A program made the translations under genes and the position numbers. The notes beneath the pieces were generated by a model. That model was given only the letters and a program-made list of their open reading frames with translations. It ran no database searches and had not been told where the DNA came from. This document shows positions 1 to 11,098 of a stretch of DNA of 64,000 nucleotides, piece after piece. Origin of the DNA: Ailanthus altissimus. Its lineage: Eukaryota; Streptophyta; Magnoliopsida; Sapindales; Simaroubaceae. Position 1 is the stretch's first letter. Every line of letters begins with the position of its first letter. The stretch lies in contig CAMPEX010000001.1 of NCBI GenBank assembly GCA_946807835.1, positions 9,129,001-9,193,000 on the forward strand, read 5' to 3'.

Positions 1-987
1 GGTGCTGAAATCTTTTACAAACTTTCTATAAAAGCTTGCCAAACCATGGAAACTATGCACACCCCCAATTGACTTAGGTGTCGGCTATTCCTTGATCGCA
101 TTGACCTTTTCCTCATCTACTTCAATTCCCTTAGCTGAAACAACAAAACCCAAAAATACAACTCTATCTGTACAAAAGCAGCACTTTTTTAGATTAGCAT
201 ATAACATTTCTTGCCTTAAGACATTAAGCAATAATTGCAAGTGTTCAACATGCTCTTCCACACTCTTGCTATACACTAAGATGTCATCAAAATAAACAAT
301 AACAAATTTATCAATGAATGCGTGCAAAACATGATTCATTAAATGCATGAATGTACTAGGTGCATTAGTTAAACCAAAAGGTATTACTAACCACTCATAT
401 AAATCATGTTTTGTTTTAAATGCAGTTTTCCATTCATCACCTTCACGCATCCTAATTTAATGATATCCACTTTTTAAATCAATCCTAGTAAACACACAAG
501 ACCCATGCAACTCATCTAACATGTCATTTAACTTAGGAATCGGATGTCTATACTTTACAGTGATTTTGTTGATGGTGTGACAATCAACACACATACGCCA
601 AGATCTATCCTTCTTAGGTACCAATAACACAGGAACGGCACATGGACTCATACTCTCACGCACATATCCTTTCCCAATTAATTCACCAACTTGCCTTTCT
701 AACTCATTCATCTCCTCAGGATTAGTTTTATAGGCAGGTTTATTAGGAATTTGTGCATTAGGCACAAAATCAATTTGGTGCTCAATCCCTCTAGTTGGCG
801 ACAGTCCAACTGGTATATCCTCAGGGAACACGTCCCCAAAATCTTGCAACAAATTTTTCACAACACTAGCCAAAGAAGAATCAAGGTCAGAGTTAGCGAA
901 ATAGGTATCTTTGTACACAAATACATACATAGATTGCTTAGCCGCGTAGGCTGCCCTCATGTCACTCTCTTTTGCATAACTACTCAA
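1..987 (-). pseudogene. gypsy reverse transcriptase fragment (nonsense-mutated)
   Basis: This is the minus-strand continuation of the polyprotein into reverse transcriptase. The stretch 987-457 has the N-terminal RT region: the FPEDIPVGL and GIEHQIDF motifs, then VPVLLVPKKD and RIDLKSGYH. A TAA stop replaces the expected glutamine codon just after GYH (about 454). The frame resumes at 450-85 with [17 protein letters not shown] and the catalytic [10 protein letters not shown] (YxDD box). A TAG stop near 86 replaces the Trp expected in a WPTPKS-type motif, and the same frame continues to the window edge as GVHSFHGLASFYRKFVKDF. Only point nonsense changes separate the pieces, so decay is moderate. 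Confidence 0.88.
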
Positions 988-999
988 TTTTTTCTCATT

Positions 1000-1626
1000 C
1001 TAGTTCTTTTCACTTAAGGTCTCCTTTTTCTTTGTACTTCTCTTATCTTTTTCATGCACGCTCTGAATTTGGTTTTCTTTCAAGCTCTCGGCCTCACTGG
1101 TATTCTCACTCTTCAATCCTTTTTTTCCACTCTCATACTTTTGCTCACTCTCTCTAATCCTAATATGATCCTCATAAACTTGTCGCGGTGTCAAATGAAT
1201 GAGTGTATATGTTTTCCCTTCCTTGGTGAGTGTATATCTATTTTTGTACCCATTATGCAGTACTCTCTTATCATACTGCCAAGGATGCCCCAACAATACA
1301 TGTCCAGCTTGCATCGATACTACATCATACAAGACCTCATCTCTATACCTTCCAATGGTGAATAGAACTCGTACTTGCTTGTTCACCCTTACTTTTCCAC
1401 AATCATGGAACCATTGCAACTTGTATGGCCTTTGATCCTTCAAAGTCGGCAAGTTCAATTTCTCTACAAGCAATGTACTAGCAACATTAGTACAACTACC
1501 ACCATCAATAATCAAACTACATACCTTATCCTTGATTTCACATTTAGTATGAAAAATATTCTCACGTTGCACTTTGTCATCCTTCTTAACTTGCATATTC
1601 AAAGCACGCCTCACCAAAAGTGTCAT
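1000..1626 (-). pseudogene. gypsy protease region fragment
   Basis: The minus-strand frame has an aspartic-protease signature near residues 37-50 (LIIDGGSCTNVAS, where gypsy proteases have D-S/G-G/A), followed by VLLGHPWQYDKRVLHNG, a typical gypsy protease-to-RT linker. It is joined to RT downstream by a single stop codon around 985-1000 and to gag upstream by a TAA near 1627. The C-terminal third is rich in Lys, Glu and Ser and links to RT. It would release Gag and Pol if intact. No independent start is expected because this is an internal part of a polyprotein. Confidence 0.75.
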
Positions 1627-1639
1627 TTATTCTTTAGGA

Positions 1640-2840
1640 TACTGATACTCTCCTTCAACATCACTACAATCCTCCAAAGGTGGCACAGATTCCTCACCCG
1701 AATCAGATTCTGATTCTATTGCTTCATTCTCCCTCAAGATCATTACACGTCTATTAGGACATTGGTTAGCAACATGTCCTCTTCCCAGGCACTTAAAGCA
1801 CTTAATATCCCTAGATCGACCTTGTGATACATCATTCGAAACCTTCTCATGGCTACTCTTCGCCTCTTTGCTTCTGTTTTGATCAAACCTGAATCTTTTT
1901 GTGCTTTATCCTCTCCTTTATTCCATTTTTGCTTCCATGTTGAGGAAGAATTCGAATTTAGACTATACTTTGATGTCGTACTTCCTCCTTTGTGTTGCCT
2001 TTCAACCGTAATTACCATGTGAACCATGTCCTCCATCTCCACGTAATGGTGCAACTCGACTATATCAGCTATGTTCTTATTTAGCCCATGTAGAAACCTC
2101 TCCATTGTTGCTTCTCTATCCTCCTCAGTGTTGGCTTTGCACATGGTAATCTCCATTTCCTTGTAGTATTCCTCTACACTTTTACTTCCTTGAGTAAGCC
2201 CTTGTAACCTATGATAAAGCTCACGGTAATAGTGGTTAGGAATAAATCGTTTTCTCATATTTGCCTTCATCTTATCCCAAGTGTCAATTGGTTTATTACA
2301 ATTTCTCTTCTTTTCTTGCACCTTTTGATCCCACCAAATTAATGCATAATCTGCAAATACAGAGGCTGCTAACCTCACATTTGTTTCCTAAAAAAAATGA
2401 TGGCATTCAAACACCAATTCTACCTTCATCTCCCATTCTAAATACATATCAGGATCTAACCTCCATTTGAATGATGGAATCTCCATTTTGATATTATCTA
2501 AATCCCTATCTTCCCATCTATCAAAGTCCCTTTCCATCCTAGGTCGCCTATATCCATGACCACCTCTACCACCACCTCTACGGCCTCTTAGATATCTCCC
2601 CATATTAACAGTATAAGGTCTATCAAACTCCTCATCTCTCAATTCTGCACCATTATCATCAACATCATCCTCATGTTGATCCAGAGTCCTTCTTTGTTGT
2701 TCTTGTGGCAAATTAGCATTCACACCATCTTGCTTCTCCAACTTATCTAATCTGTCATTAACATTATTGAGAACAATATCTAGACGTTTAAAATGATTGA
2801 ACATTGCTTGCAAGGTGAATTGTTCATTTTTTTTCTCCAT
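1640..2840 (-). pseudogene. gypsy gag with CCHC zinc knuckle, frameshifted
   Basis: The first frame (2840-2388) starts with MEKKNEQFTLQ, contains an Arg/Gly-rich segment (GRYLRGRRGGGRGG) and ends at the start of the capsid-like domain (PSFKW to VELVFECHHFF). A frameshift at an A-run near 2391-2398 moves the domain to another frame (2378-1743) with the conserved SVFADYALIWWDQ and HYYRELYHRLQGLTQGSKSVEEYY motifs. A further frame change brings in the nucleic-acid-binding knuckle CFKCLGRGHVANQC (CX2CX4HX4C, about 1765-1806). This is a capsid/nucleocapsid gene of a dead element. Confidence 0.82.
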
Positions 2841-3692
2841 TGAAAATGCTTTTCTCCTGGTTCTGTGACATGATTAAAATAAGAAAATAAAACCTGAGAA
2901 GAAGGTTAGAATACCTCACAAACACTTCCTCGCGTGTTTAACCTTATTCCCTCATAAACAGCACTCAACTCTCGTGTTTAACACTCAATTAAATTTGGCT
3001 TTTACCCTCTAATACACTCACACACTTTTGCCTTTTACCTCTCTAATTTTCCTGACTAAGTTTTTTTATTAAACTAAGGACTCTTTAAACCAAAATCAGT
3101 CTAGTAATTCATAAAACCTAGAGTGATCATGCAAGAATTTCAAAGAAAATAAAAGAAACACGATTTCAGAATTGAAAAACAGTAATTCGACAAGGGTCAA
3201 ATGAAACAAGGAATAATGAAACAATAAAAATACTAATTAACGAAACCAAGAAAATGAAATGAACAAAATTTCAAAAGTAAAGGAATAATAATTAGATAAG
3301 GATCAGAAGAAATTACAAGAATCAAAGGCGATTTGAGAGTATACATAATTAATTTTGCACAAGGAATCACATTAAAAGCAAATAAACCAAATTAAGAAGT
3401 TTTGTGCACTAATAGTAAATCTCCACTGATAGCTTTTCTTTGGGCTAAGGTTACCTTCAAGTATTAGAATTTATAAAGTAGGAAGTAAACCTAATAAAAG
3501 CAAGATCTGTCTCAACACACTCTTTTTTTTATCTTTGTTTTTTTTTTTTTTTTGGTGTGGGGAATACAAATAACAGAACTAAATTAATAAAGATATGGAA
3601 AAAGAAATACTGGAGATAATTCTAATGCGCAAAGCTTAACAGATAATTTATTGCATAATTGATGAAACAAAGGATAAGTAAAACCTGATTTA
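2841..3692 (-). other. 5' leader of the gypsy element
   Basis: Non-coding, A/T-rich sequence between primer site and gag. It contains a long T tract (about 3519-3555 on the plus strand). No other gene or clear signal is seen. Confidence 0.6.
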
Positions 3693-3694
3693 GA

Positions 3695-3711
3695 GCCAAG
3701 CTCCGATACCA
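3695..3711 (-). promoter_or_regulatory. Primer binding site, initiator-Met tRNA type
   Basis: On the minus strand the sequence beside the LTR reads TGGTATCGGAGCTTGGC, close to the TGGTATCAGAGC class complementary to the 3' end of plant initiator tRNA-Met. Its position directly inside the LTR boundary fits a minus-strand element. Confidence 0.7.
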
Positions 3712-3713
3712 AC

Positions 3714-4255
3714 TGATGCGAACCACACCTAAAAAGGTGAAACCCAACACCAATACGTTGTTAACAAACCTAGAAACGCTAAATCAGATTCAAGAAAGAG
3801 AATCAAAACCCGTTGTCTAATTAAGAGATAAGAACCAATGTTATATGATGAGTGATAAGTAAGATTTATGCACCACAAGATGAATTGGATAAAAAGAATC
3901 ACAAGTTCTCAAAAGAACAAAGCTGGATAGTTTTTTAATCTCTCTCAAATTTTAAATAACAAAGTCTATTGTTTCTAAGGCTTTAACAAAGTATTTATAG
4001 CCCTTAAAAACCCTAAAATTAGAAGGAAATATACTTATTCCCTGCCATATAAGGATTGGACTTAATAAGGAAGGTTCAGCCATAATCCTTATTTGTGCAG
4101 TTTTGACAATTTCAAAAGAAATAAATTAAACAACTTTAATAAGGTTTTTCCCTAGCCTTAAATAGCATAGGAACGCCCAAATATATCTTAAATAACATAA
4201 TTAGGCTTTATTACTAATATTAGCCCATTAATATTTAGTACAAATATATTCTTCA
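3714..4255 (-). repeat. LTR of the gypsy element
   Basis: The minus-strand LTR ends in GGTTCGCATCA next to the primer site. A TATA box (CTATAAATAC on the minus strand, about 3992-4001) lies centrally, followed by a typical AT-rich R/U5 region. The outer edge is uncertain: TGAAGAATA (4255) and TGTACTAAA (about 4242) are both possible starts. No clear polypurine tract adjoins. Confidence 0.65.
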
Positions 4256-4696
4256 ATCCTGAGCTTGAATTAAATTTACTAGGCCTTGTTCTTCTTGTGC
4301 AAATATAACCCCCTGTGTCTTGGCCCAACTAGTTTCAATAAGCCCCTGCAAAGCTTGACGTACCCTCTTAGCTTTAGCCCTCGTGATTGGATCATCCCTA
4401 ATGTGCAACGAATCATGATTGCTTCTATTGTTGCTACCTTGATTTTCATCAATAGGTGTGTTAACAAGATTGTAATTTTTTATTTGAACCATTTCTAAAA
4501 TTTCTTGTATATACTTCTTTTGAAAAATAAAAATCTTAATTGCAGCTTGCACCACTTCAATGCCCAAAAAGCAATGCATCTTTCTAAAATTAGACATAAC
4601 AAATTTAACGATTATAAATCTTTTACATTTGTCAAACATGGCATTATCATTTCCAGTGAAAATAAGAATATCCACATATAAGCACACAATGAGCAT
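4253..4696 (-). pseudogene. Chimeric frame: copia RT joined to a gypsy polyprotein C-terminus
   Basis: One open minus-strand frame of 147 codons joins two unrelated retrotransposon parts. Residues 1 to about 85 are Ty1-copia RT (CLYVDILIFTGND, then CFLGIEVVQ and VNTPID). From about residue 88 it changes to a sequence typical of the C-terminal end of gypsy polyproteins (DPITRAKAKRVRQALQGLI). The change is at about 4430-4445. The catalytic YVDD of copia RT is altered to YVDI. The stop codon overlaps the proposed LTR start. This is most simply a junction between a truncated gypsy copy and an older copia, not a functional fusion gene. Confidence 0.65.
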
Positions 4697-5176
4697 CTTT
4701 CCTCATCACCAATTTTAATAAACAATTTATTCTCATATGGACATTTTGTAAATTTATTTTTAAAAAAATAAGTATCTATATGATTATGCCAAGCATATAG
4801 AGCTTGTTTTAGCCCATATAATAGATATTTTTTAACTTATAAACCTTATGTTCATTTTCAAGCTTCACATAACCAAGAGGTTTATCGATAAATGTATGTT
4901 CCTACAAATCACCATGTAAGATTGTCGATTTCACATTTGATTGGAAGATAGGCTATAAATTTTGAGCTGCTAATGCAATCATTAATCCGATTGTATCATG
5001 TGTTACCATAGGAGCAAAAACTTCTCTATAATCCACTCCAAACTCTTATTTATAGCCTTTAGCTACTAAGTACAACTTGTACTTGTCAACTTTGTCATTC
5101 TCTTTCAATTTTGTCTCGTACACCTACTTGATACCAATTGTCTTGTGCCTTCTTGGAAGCTCAGTCAACTCCCAAG
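4445..5176 (-). mobile_element. Ty1-copia fragment A (RT remnant)
   Basis: Minus-strand translation gives broken copia RT: RYKARLVAKG-like, GVDYREVFAPM-like and KLENEHKVYKL-like pieces, then the YVDI segment. Several stops interrupt it. The same region occurs in copia B (20040-20630 and 23474-23660) with high similarity, so both belong to one family. It is bounded on the left by gypsy sequence and on the right by the Athila-like protease region, so it is truncated on both sides. Confidence 0.75.
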
Positions 5177-5189
5177 TATTATTCTTATC

Positions 5190-6050
5190 AATTGAATGTG
5201 AAAAAGAAAATATTTTTAGCTGAACAAGTAAGTGCTATTCTTCAAAATAATAATGCTTTGAAATATAAATACCCTAGTTGTCCTATAATTTCATGCATTA
5301 TTGGAAGTCATGAAATTGAATAAGCCTTACTTGATCTCGGTGCTAATGTGAATTTACTACTATATTTAATTTATCAACAACTCAATCTCGGTGAGTTAAA
5401 ACTAATTTCTGTAACTCATTTTTTTGCCGATAGATCAATAACAGTGCCAAAAGAGATAGTGGAAGATGTTTTGTTCAAGTCGATAAATTCATATATTATG
5501 TGGATTTTATTATCTTAGATACAAAACTTGTTAAAGGATGTAATTCGATACCTGTTATTTTGGGTCGTCTATTTCTAGCAACTTCTAATGCTTTGATTAA
5601 TTATAGGAATGGAGTAATGAAGATTTTATTTGAAAACATGACACTTGAGCTCAATGTTTTCAATAAATGTAAGGAACCATATGAGGATGAAGATGAAAGT
5701 GAAGAAGTCAACATGATTGAAACGATTGTGGAGGATCATATTAAAAAAGGGAGTTCTACTGATCCCACAAAAATATGTTTAGTGAATTTATTTGAGTCAA
5801 GTATGTAATTAGATCCTAAAATCTCTAACATATATTTTTTACTTGACTGCACAGGTGATCAAAAATAAAGGATGGAAATCAAAGTTTGAAGAATTGAGAG
5901 AAAATAAGGATAAGCAGAACGAAATTTCAAAGTTGAAGTTGAAACCGCTACTTGAAGGGCTAAAATATGCATTTCTTGGAGAAAGAAAAACTTACTCAAC
6001 GGTAATCTCTTCTACACTCATAAGCGAATAATAAGATAAGTTAATTAAAG
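5190..6050 (+). pseudogene. Athila-like protease region, broken
   Basis: A frame from about 5190 reads AEQVSAILQNNN, then after a stop ALLDLGANVNLLL, the counterpart of the protease motif DLGASINLMP in the young element at 47254-49833. FADRSITVPKEIVEDVL follows, then a frameshift, and 5500-5808 continues with DFIILDTKLVK and PVILGRLFLATSNALI (counterpart of PIILGRPFLATG). The tail 5843-6031 is a linker towards RT. Several stops and at least one frameshift make it non-functional. Confidence 0.75.
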
Positions 6051-6299
6051 TATTAAAAATGCATAAAAATATAATAGGGTAAACTTTAAAAAACATAAAA
6101 GGCATTAATCTCTTAATTTGTACACATAGAATACACCTTTAATTTGCCAAAACTTCCCAGCAATCCCAAAGAAGTTTAAATCCACATATGAAAAAGATAG
6201 TAAGAGCTGAAGTTCTTAAATTACTTGAAGTTAGAATTATCTATCCTATCTCAGATAGTAAGTGGGTAAGTCGTACTTAGGTAGTACTAAAAAAATATA

Positions 6300-7000
6300 A
6301 TATCACAGTCATTGAAAATAACAAAGGTGAGTTAATACCAACTCGAGTCTCATCTAGTTGGAGGATGTATATAGATTATAGGAAGTTGAACTCCACCACT
6401 AGAAAAGACCATTTTCTCTTACCATTCATTGACCAAATTTTAGAAAGAGTAGCAAGACATCCCTCATATTGCTTTCTAGATGATTATTCTAGCTATTATC
6501 AAATTCCTATTGCATTAGAAGACCAAGAAAAAATCATTTTCACATGCCCTTTTGGGATCTTTGCTTTTAGAAGGATGCCCTTTGGACTTTGTAATGCCCC
6601 AACAACATTTCAAATATGTATGTTAAGAATTTTTAGTGACATGGTTGAGTATTATTTAAAAGTTTTCATGGATGATTTAACTATGTTTGAAAATTCCTTT
6701 GATAATTGTCTTGAAAACTTAGGAAAAGTCTTAAAAAGATGTGAAGAAAAAGGTCTTGTGTTGAATTAGAAAAAAAGTCATTACATGGTCAATTCTAGAA
6801 TTATTTTGGGACATGTAGTGTCTTCTAAAGTAATTAAAGTGGATAAAGCAAAAGTCAAACTCATTGCTCATTTGTCCACATAAAAAACAGTCAGGGAAGT
6901 CTGATCCATTTTAGGGTATGCTAGATTTTATAAGAGGTTCATAAAAAATTTTTGTGCTATATCTAGACCTCTTTGTAATAATAAAAGATGTATCATTTGA
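6300..7000 (+). pseudogene. Athila-like reverse transcriptase, broken
   Basis: The longest frame (6365-6769) starts inside RT and shows YIDYRKLNSTTRKDHFLLPF, FTCPFGIFAFRRMPFGLCNAPTTF and the catalytic VFMDDLTMF (xMDD box), then LGKVLKRCEEKGLVLN. A TAG replaces the expected Trp codon. The frame then continues as KSHYMVNSRIILGHVVSS and SILGYARFYKRFIKNF, again with in-frame stops. The residue order is full-length for the RT fingers and palm. The copy cannot be translated through. Confidence 0.85.
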
Positions 7001-7059
7001 GTGGATCCAAGAGTGTTAAAATTTGTTTAAAAAATTAATTGGCCTTTTAACATCTTCTT

Positions 7060-8900
7060 TTATCATACAATCTCCTGATTGGCCTTTACCTTCTGAGTTC
7101 ATGTGTGATGCCAATGATTATGCTGTTGGTGTTATATTAGGATAAAGAAAGAAAAGTAAACGCTATGTAATTTATTATGAGAGTAGAACTTTAAACAGTG
7201 CACAAATGAATTACATAGCTACTGAAAAAGAACTACTTGCTGTAATATTTGCATTAGACAAATTTCATTTTAACTTAATTAAATTTTCAACTATTGTGTT
7301 TATTGACCATGCTACCGTAAGGTACTTGATAGGGGTGTAAAAGCATTAGTATAATTTGTATCATATTTTTGTATTTTACTCCAATTCATGAATATTTTTC
7401 TATTTAATTGTGTTTTTGATCATAAATAGATGCACACAACAAATGTGACTCATAAGAACAAACAGGAAACGAATTGGACGTAAAACGAAGAAGTTGCGCT
7501 CAAAATACGAGAGGGAGTGAACCAGAGCTGGACGCCGCAGCACCTAGGTTAGTAGTTGAGCGCTGGGATACCCACAACCTAGCGTCGCAGCTCCTAGTAA
7601 TGTTTCTTGAAGTCATGTTTTCAGGTCTTGGTGTCGCAGTGCCAAGCCCTCAGTACCGCAGCTCCCGTGTGACATATAAAAGCCACTCTCAACTCTCCTA
7701 TTTCAACTTAGATTCGAAGCCCCTCACCCTAGGATTTCTCATACTAACAAAAATACTCTTTTGAGATTAAATACATAGACTTTGAAGAGGCAAAACCATA
7801 AAAAAAATAATTCACAACACAAAATCAGAAATCAAGATTCAAGATCAAAATTCAAACTTCAAGTCAAGATTAAGAGAGAAGTAACCCAATATGTCTTCTT
7901 GATTAGTTTTTCTTCTCCTTTTCTTATCATTATGTTCTTGTTCTTGCTATTCTTTATAGATTGATTTCATGCTTTTAGTTTTGTGATGAGCTAAACTTAT
8001 TATTCTATGGTTAGACTATGTGAACCTAGTATGTAGTTGGATTTCATTGATTCTTAGTTTATGAACTTCATTATTATAATTGATTCATGCTATCTGAGTT
8101 TAATGCTTTCATTATATCTGACAAATATTATGAATGATTGAGGAACCATGATGAATTTGACAAAGGTATTCATGTGTTTAGCCTATGGTAGTTTGATGCG
8201 TGATCATAAGGTAATAATTATAAGTTCCATCTAGAATAGACACATACCTAGGTGGTATGTATGGTATAATTTAGACTTGATCTTAATGAATAACATTCTG
8301 ATTTGATTATCATAGACATATAGGTGATTGTTAGAATATGTAATATAGTCACTCGACCATCGACAGAGGCTTGTGATGAGATTAGTGTCTAAGCCAACAA
8401 TTGGTATTAAGCGATTAACTAAGAGGTTAATAAATCTAATGAAATACTAGGTGACTAGTCAAAATCCTAGATTATCTTTATTTGTGAATTCTACCTTTTA
8501 CTTTTGTTTTGTTTAATTAAATTTCAAATTGTGATTTTTCTGAATAAAAGTTAAGTATGTATAATTTTAGTACTTGAGTTATAGAATTAGATTGCATAAT
8601 TCCTGTGAGATCAATATCTGGACTTAAAATTCTATATTACTTGTTACAATAGCGTGCGCTTGGGCTTAACTACTATAGCATCAATCAGTACTTAATGTCA
8701 AAACAAGATGAAAAATCAAGATTGATTCGATCGATTCTGTTACTTCAAGAATATAATATCACTATCAAGGACAAGAAGAGAGTTAAGATTGTTGTTGCAA
8801 ATCACTTATCAAGACTTGTACCAGATTCATCAACAGATTTAACACCCATTAATGATTTTTTTTTCGATAAATTTTTATTTTTTGCTGTTATAATGCCTTA
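7060..8900 (+). pseudogene. Athila-like RNase H, split by a solo LTR
   Basis: The first half (to about 7321) reads WPLPSEFMCDANDYAVGVILG, then ESRTLNSAQMNYIATEKELLA and FHFNLIKFSTIVFIDHATVRYL. The second half resumes at 8692 as LMSKQDEKSRLIRSILLLQEYNITI-like sequence and VVANHLSRL, the classical RNase H to integrase linker. Removing the solo LTR and one GTACT copy restores the adjacency seen in related elements. A stop at about 7143 and others break the frame. Confidence 0.78.
7327..8687 (+). repeat. Solo LTR of the Athila-like lineage (oldest copy)
   Basis: TGATAGGGG to AGCATCAATCA, 1361 bp, flanked by a perfect 5-bp duplication GTACT (7322-7326 and 8688-8692). It interrupts the host RNase H frame exactly between the duplicated bases. 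A TATA box (TATAAAA, 7675-7681) followed by GCCACTC is shared with the LTRs at 38353 and 43967. A GC-rich stretch with GCCGCAGC-type words precedes it (about 7510-7670). Frames at 7474-7764 and 7782-7964 lie inside the LTR and are not treated as genes. Confidence 0.88.
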
Positions 8901-8939
8901 GTATACTAATATTGTTAATTTTTTTGTAACAAGAGAAAT

Positions 8940-10190
8940 GTCACCTCAATGGAATGCTCAAGACAAGAAAAAAAATTAACCAATGTAAGAAAGTTTTATT
9001 GGAATGATTCTTATCTCTTCAAATATTGTCCTGACCAAATATTTCAAAGATGCATACCTGATAATAAGGTAAGTAGAGTTATTGAATTTTATCATTCTGA
9101 AGCATGTGTGGGACATTTCTTATCAAAGAAAATAGCTACAAAAATCTTGCAGTGTGAATCTTATTGGCCCACTTTATTTAAAGATACACATGAATTTTAT
9201 AAAAAGTGTAAAAATTGTCAAAAAATAGGATCCATTTCAAAATGAAACATGATGCCTTTGAACCCCATTCTTGTTATTGAAGTCTTTGGTTATTGGGGGA
9301 TAGATTTTATGGGACTATTTCCACTATCATTTGAATTTATGTATATTTTAATCGTAGTAGATTATGTCTTAAAATAGATTGAGGCTGTTCCATGTTGAAA
9401 CAATGATCATAAAACAATCATGAAATGTTTGATGAAAAATATCTTAAGTTGATTTGGAATCCATCGAGCCATTATAAGTGATGGGAGTAAGCACTTTTGT
9501 AATACGCCATTTGAAATATTAATGAAAAAAATATGGTATTACTTATAAAGTTACCACCCTTTATCACCCTCAGACAAGTGGATAAGATGAACTAGTTAAT
9601 AAGGAGATAAAACAAAATTTGAAAAAACTGTAAACCTAAATTCCAAAGATTGGACTTTAAGACTTAACTATGCACTTTGGGCTTATAAAACTGCTTTTAA
9701 AACTTCATTGGGTATGTCTCCTTATAGGTTATTTATATGAAGCCTTGTCACTTACTTGTGGAACTTGAGCATAAAGTCTACTGAGTCATTAAAACATTTA
9801 ACATAAATCTTGATTCTGCTAGACAGATACATAAATTACAAATAAATAAACTTGAAAAATTGAGAAATGATGCATATGGAATTCAAAAAATATTTTAATC
9901 TAAAATCAAAGCTTTTTATGATCAAAACATTTAAAGAAAAACATTTGATGTTGGTCATAAAGTTTTGTTTTATAATTTTTTACTTCACATATTTTCTAAA
10001 AAATTAAGATCAAAATAGAGTGGCCTTTTTATTGTGAACGTGTGTATCCTTATGGAGCAATTGACATTAAAAATCCTAGAAATGATAATGCGTTTAAGGT
10101 AAATAGGAAAAAACTCAAGCTGTTTCTAAAAAATCAAGATTTTCAAAAAAAAATTGTATCCCTGTCTGATCCTTGTTATAAGACCAATTA
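8940..10190 (+). pseudogene. Athila-like integrase, broken
   Basis: The frame 8949-9245 has the N-terminal zinc-binding part of integrase: RKFYWNDSYLFKYCPDQI, then FYHSEACVGHF (H-H pair) and CKNCQKIG (C-C pair), the HHCC module. The catalytic core follows with stops (GIDFMGLFPLSFEFMYILIVVDY, then YHPQTSG-like words near 9560-9590). The C-terminal region ends near 10190 with FKVNRKKLKLF, a typical Athila integrase tail. Many stops and shifts are present. Confidence 0.8.
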
Positions 10191-11098
10191 ATATTTGTTG
10201 TACATAGTTATATATATTTATTGTTCTTCTAACTTTATTTGATTTTCGTACTTGTAGGTTACTAGAATATTTTTGTGTTAAGTTGTGTTTTGTACTCCGC
10301 TTAAGTGACAGATAATAGTACTCTATGACATTTTAAATCGGTTTTATCAACTTTTCATAATTACTGATACCTCATATTCTTCTTCTTTCTAAAAACAATA
10401 GATGACATTATAATGGATTTGAAAAAAAAAAATATTTTTCCTCGTTGCCTTACAATGCCTTAAAGAAATTTACTAAGTAAGATGTGAAAGATTAAGGTTA
10501 TTAATGATTTTGAATATACCAACTGATATACGTCGATTAATTGAAGCCAAAGTTTGATTGGCAGATGTGTTTTCAGACTCATTAATTTTTTGCATGCTTA
10601 GTTTAGGTAAAAGCTCTTTTGCAAAAGGGCGAAGGGCAAAAAGATTAAGTGTTTGTTACAAGTGTTTGCGTAAAGATTTAAATTAGGTAAAAAGATTAGG
10701 TGTTTACGGTATAGTCTCGGGAATCTGACTTTAAAAGATCTCAATTTATAAGAAAATTAGATAGGAAGCCTATCCTCGATCATAGAGGGCATTTAAGCCA
10801 TTTCTAGATGTAAGACCAAAGGAAGATGTAAGACACAACCACAACCACAACTATTTGTACATATTTACTATAGCTGTTATTTTTAAATATATTTTTTTCA
10901 ACCTCAAACGTCTTCTCCAATAACAACCAACCAACCTTAGTCAATTTAAAATTTTTTGCATTTAAAACTTAATTATATCCATTAACAATCAACTACCTAT
11001 TTAACTTTACATTACAACACCTTTTGGCTCTATAAATACATTGCATTATTTCTGCATCTGCATACAAATTCAAAATCATTCAAGAGAGAGGGTGAGTG
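10191..11098 (+). other. Athila 3' region and upstream flank of the LOG-like pseudogene
   Basis: No retroviral domain is visible here. About 10600-10720 holds two similar AGGTAAAAagatta-type segments. At 11031-11040 there is a TATA-like CTCTATAAATAC, followed about 60-70 bp downstream by the LOG-like frame. This suggests that promoter and 5' leader sequence came along with the gene fragment (inference). Confidence 0.45.

Larger units (their letters stand above)
1..4255 (-). mobile_element. Ty3-gypsy retrotransposon, 5' part (3' part beyond window edge)
   Basis: Reading right to left on the minus strand: LTR (3714-4255), primer site (about 3695-3711), 5' leader, gag, zinc knuckle, protease and reverse transcriptase, which runs off the left edge. 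Domain order (protease before RT) and sequence style are those of Ty3-gypsy, probably a chromovirus-type lineage, which is inferred from remembered family resemblance. The polyprotein is broken by a frameshift in gag and several nonsense codons, so the copy cannot make a full product. The distal RT, RNase H, integrase and 3' LTR lie outside the window. Confidence 0.85.
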
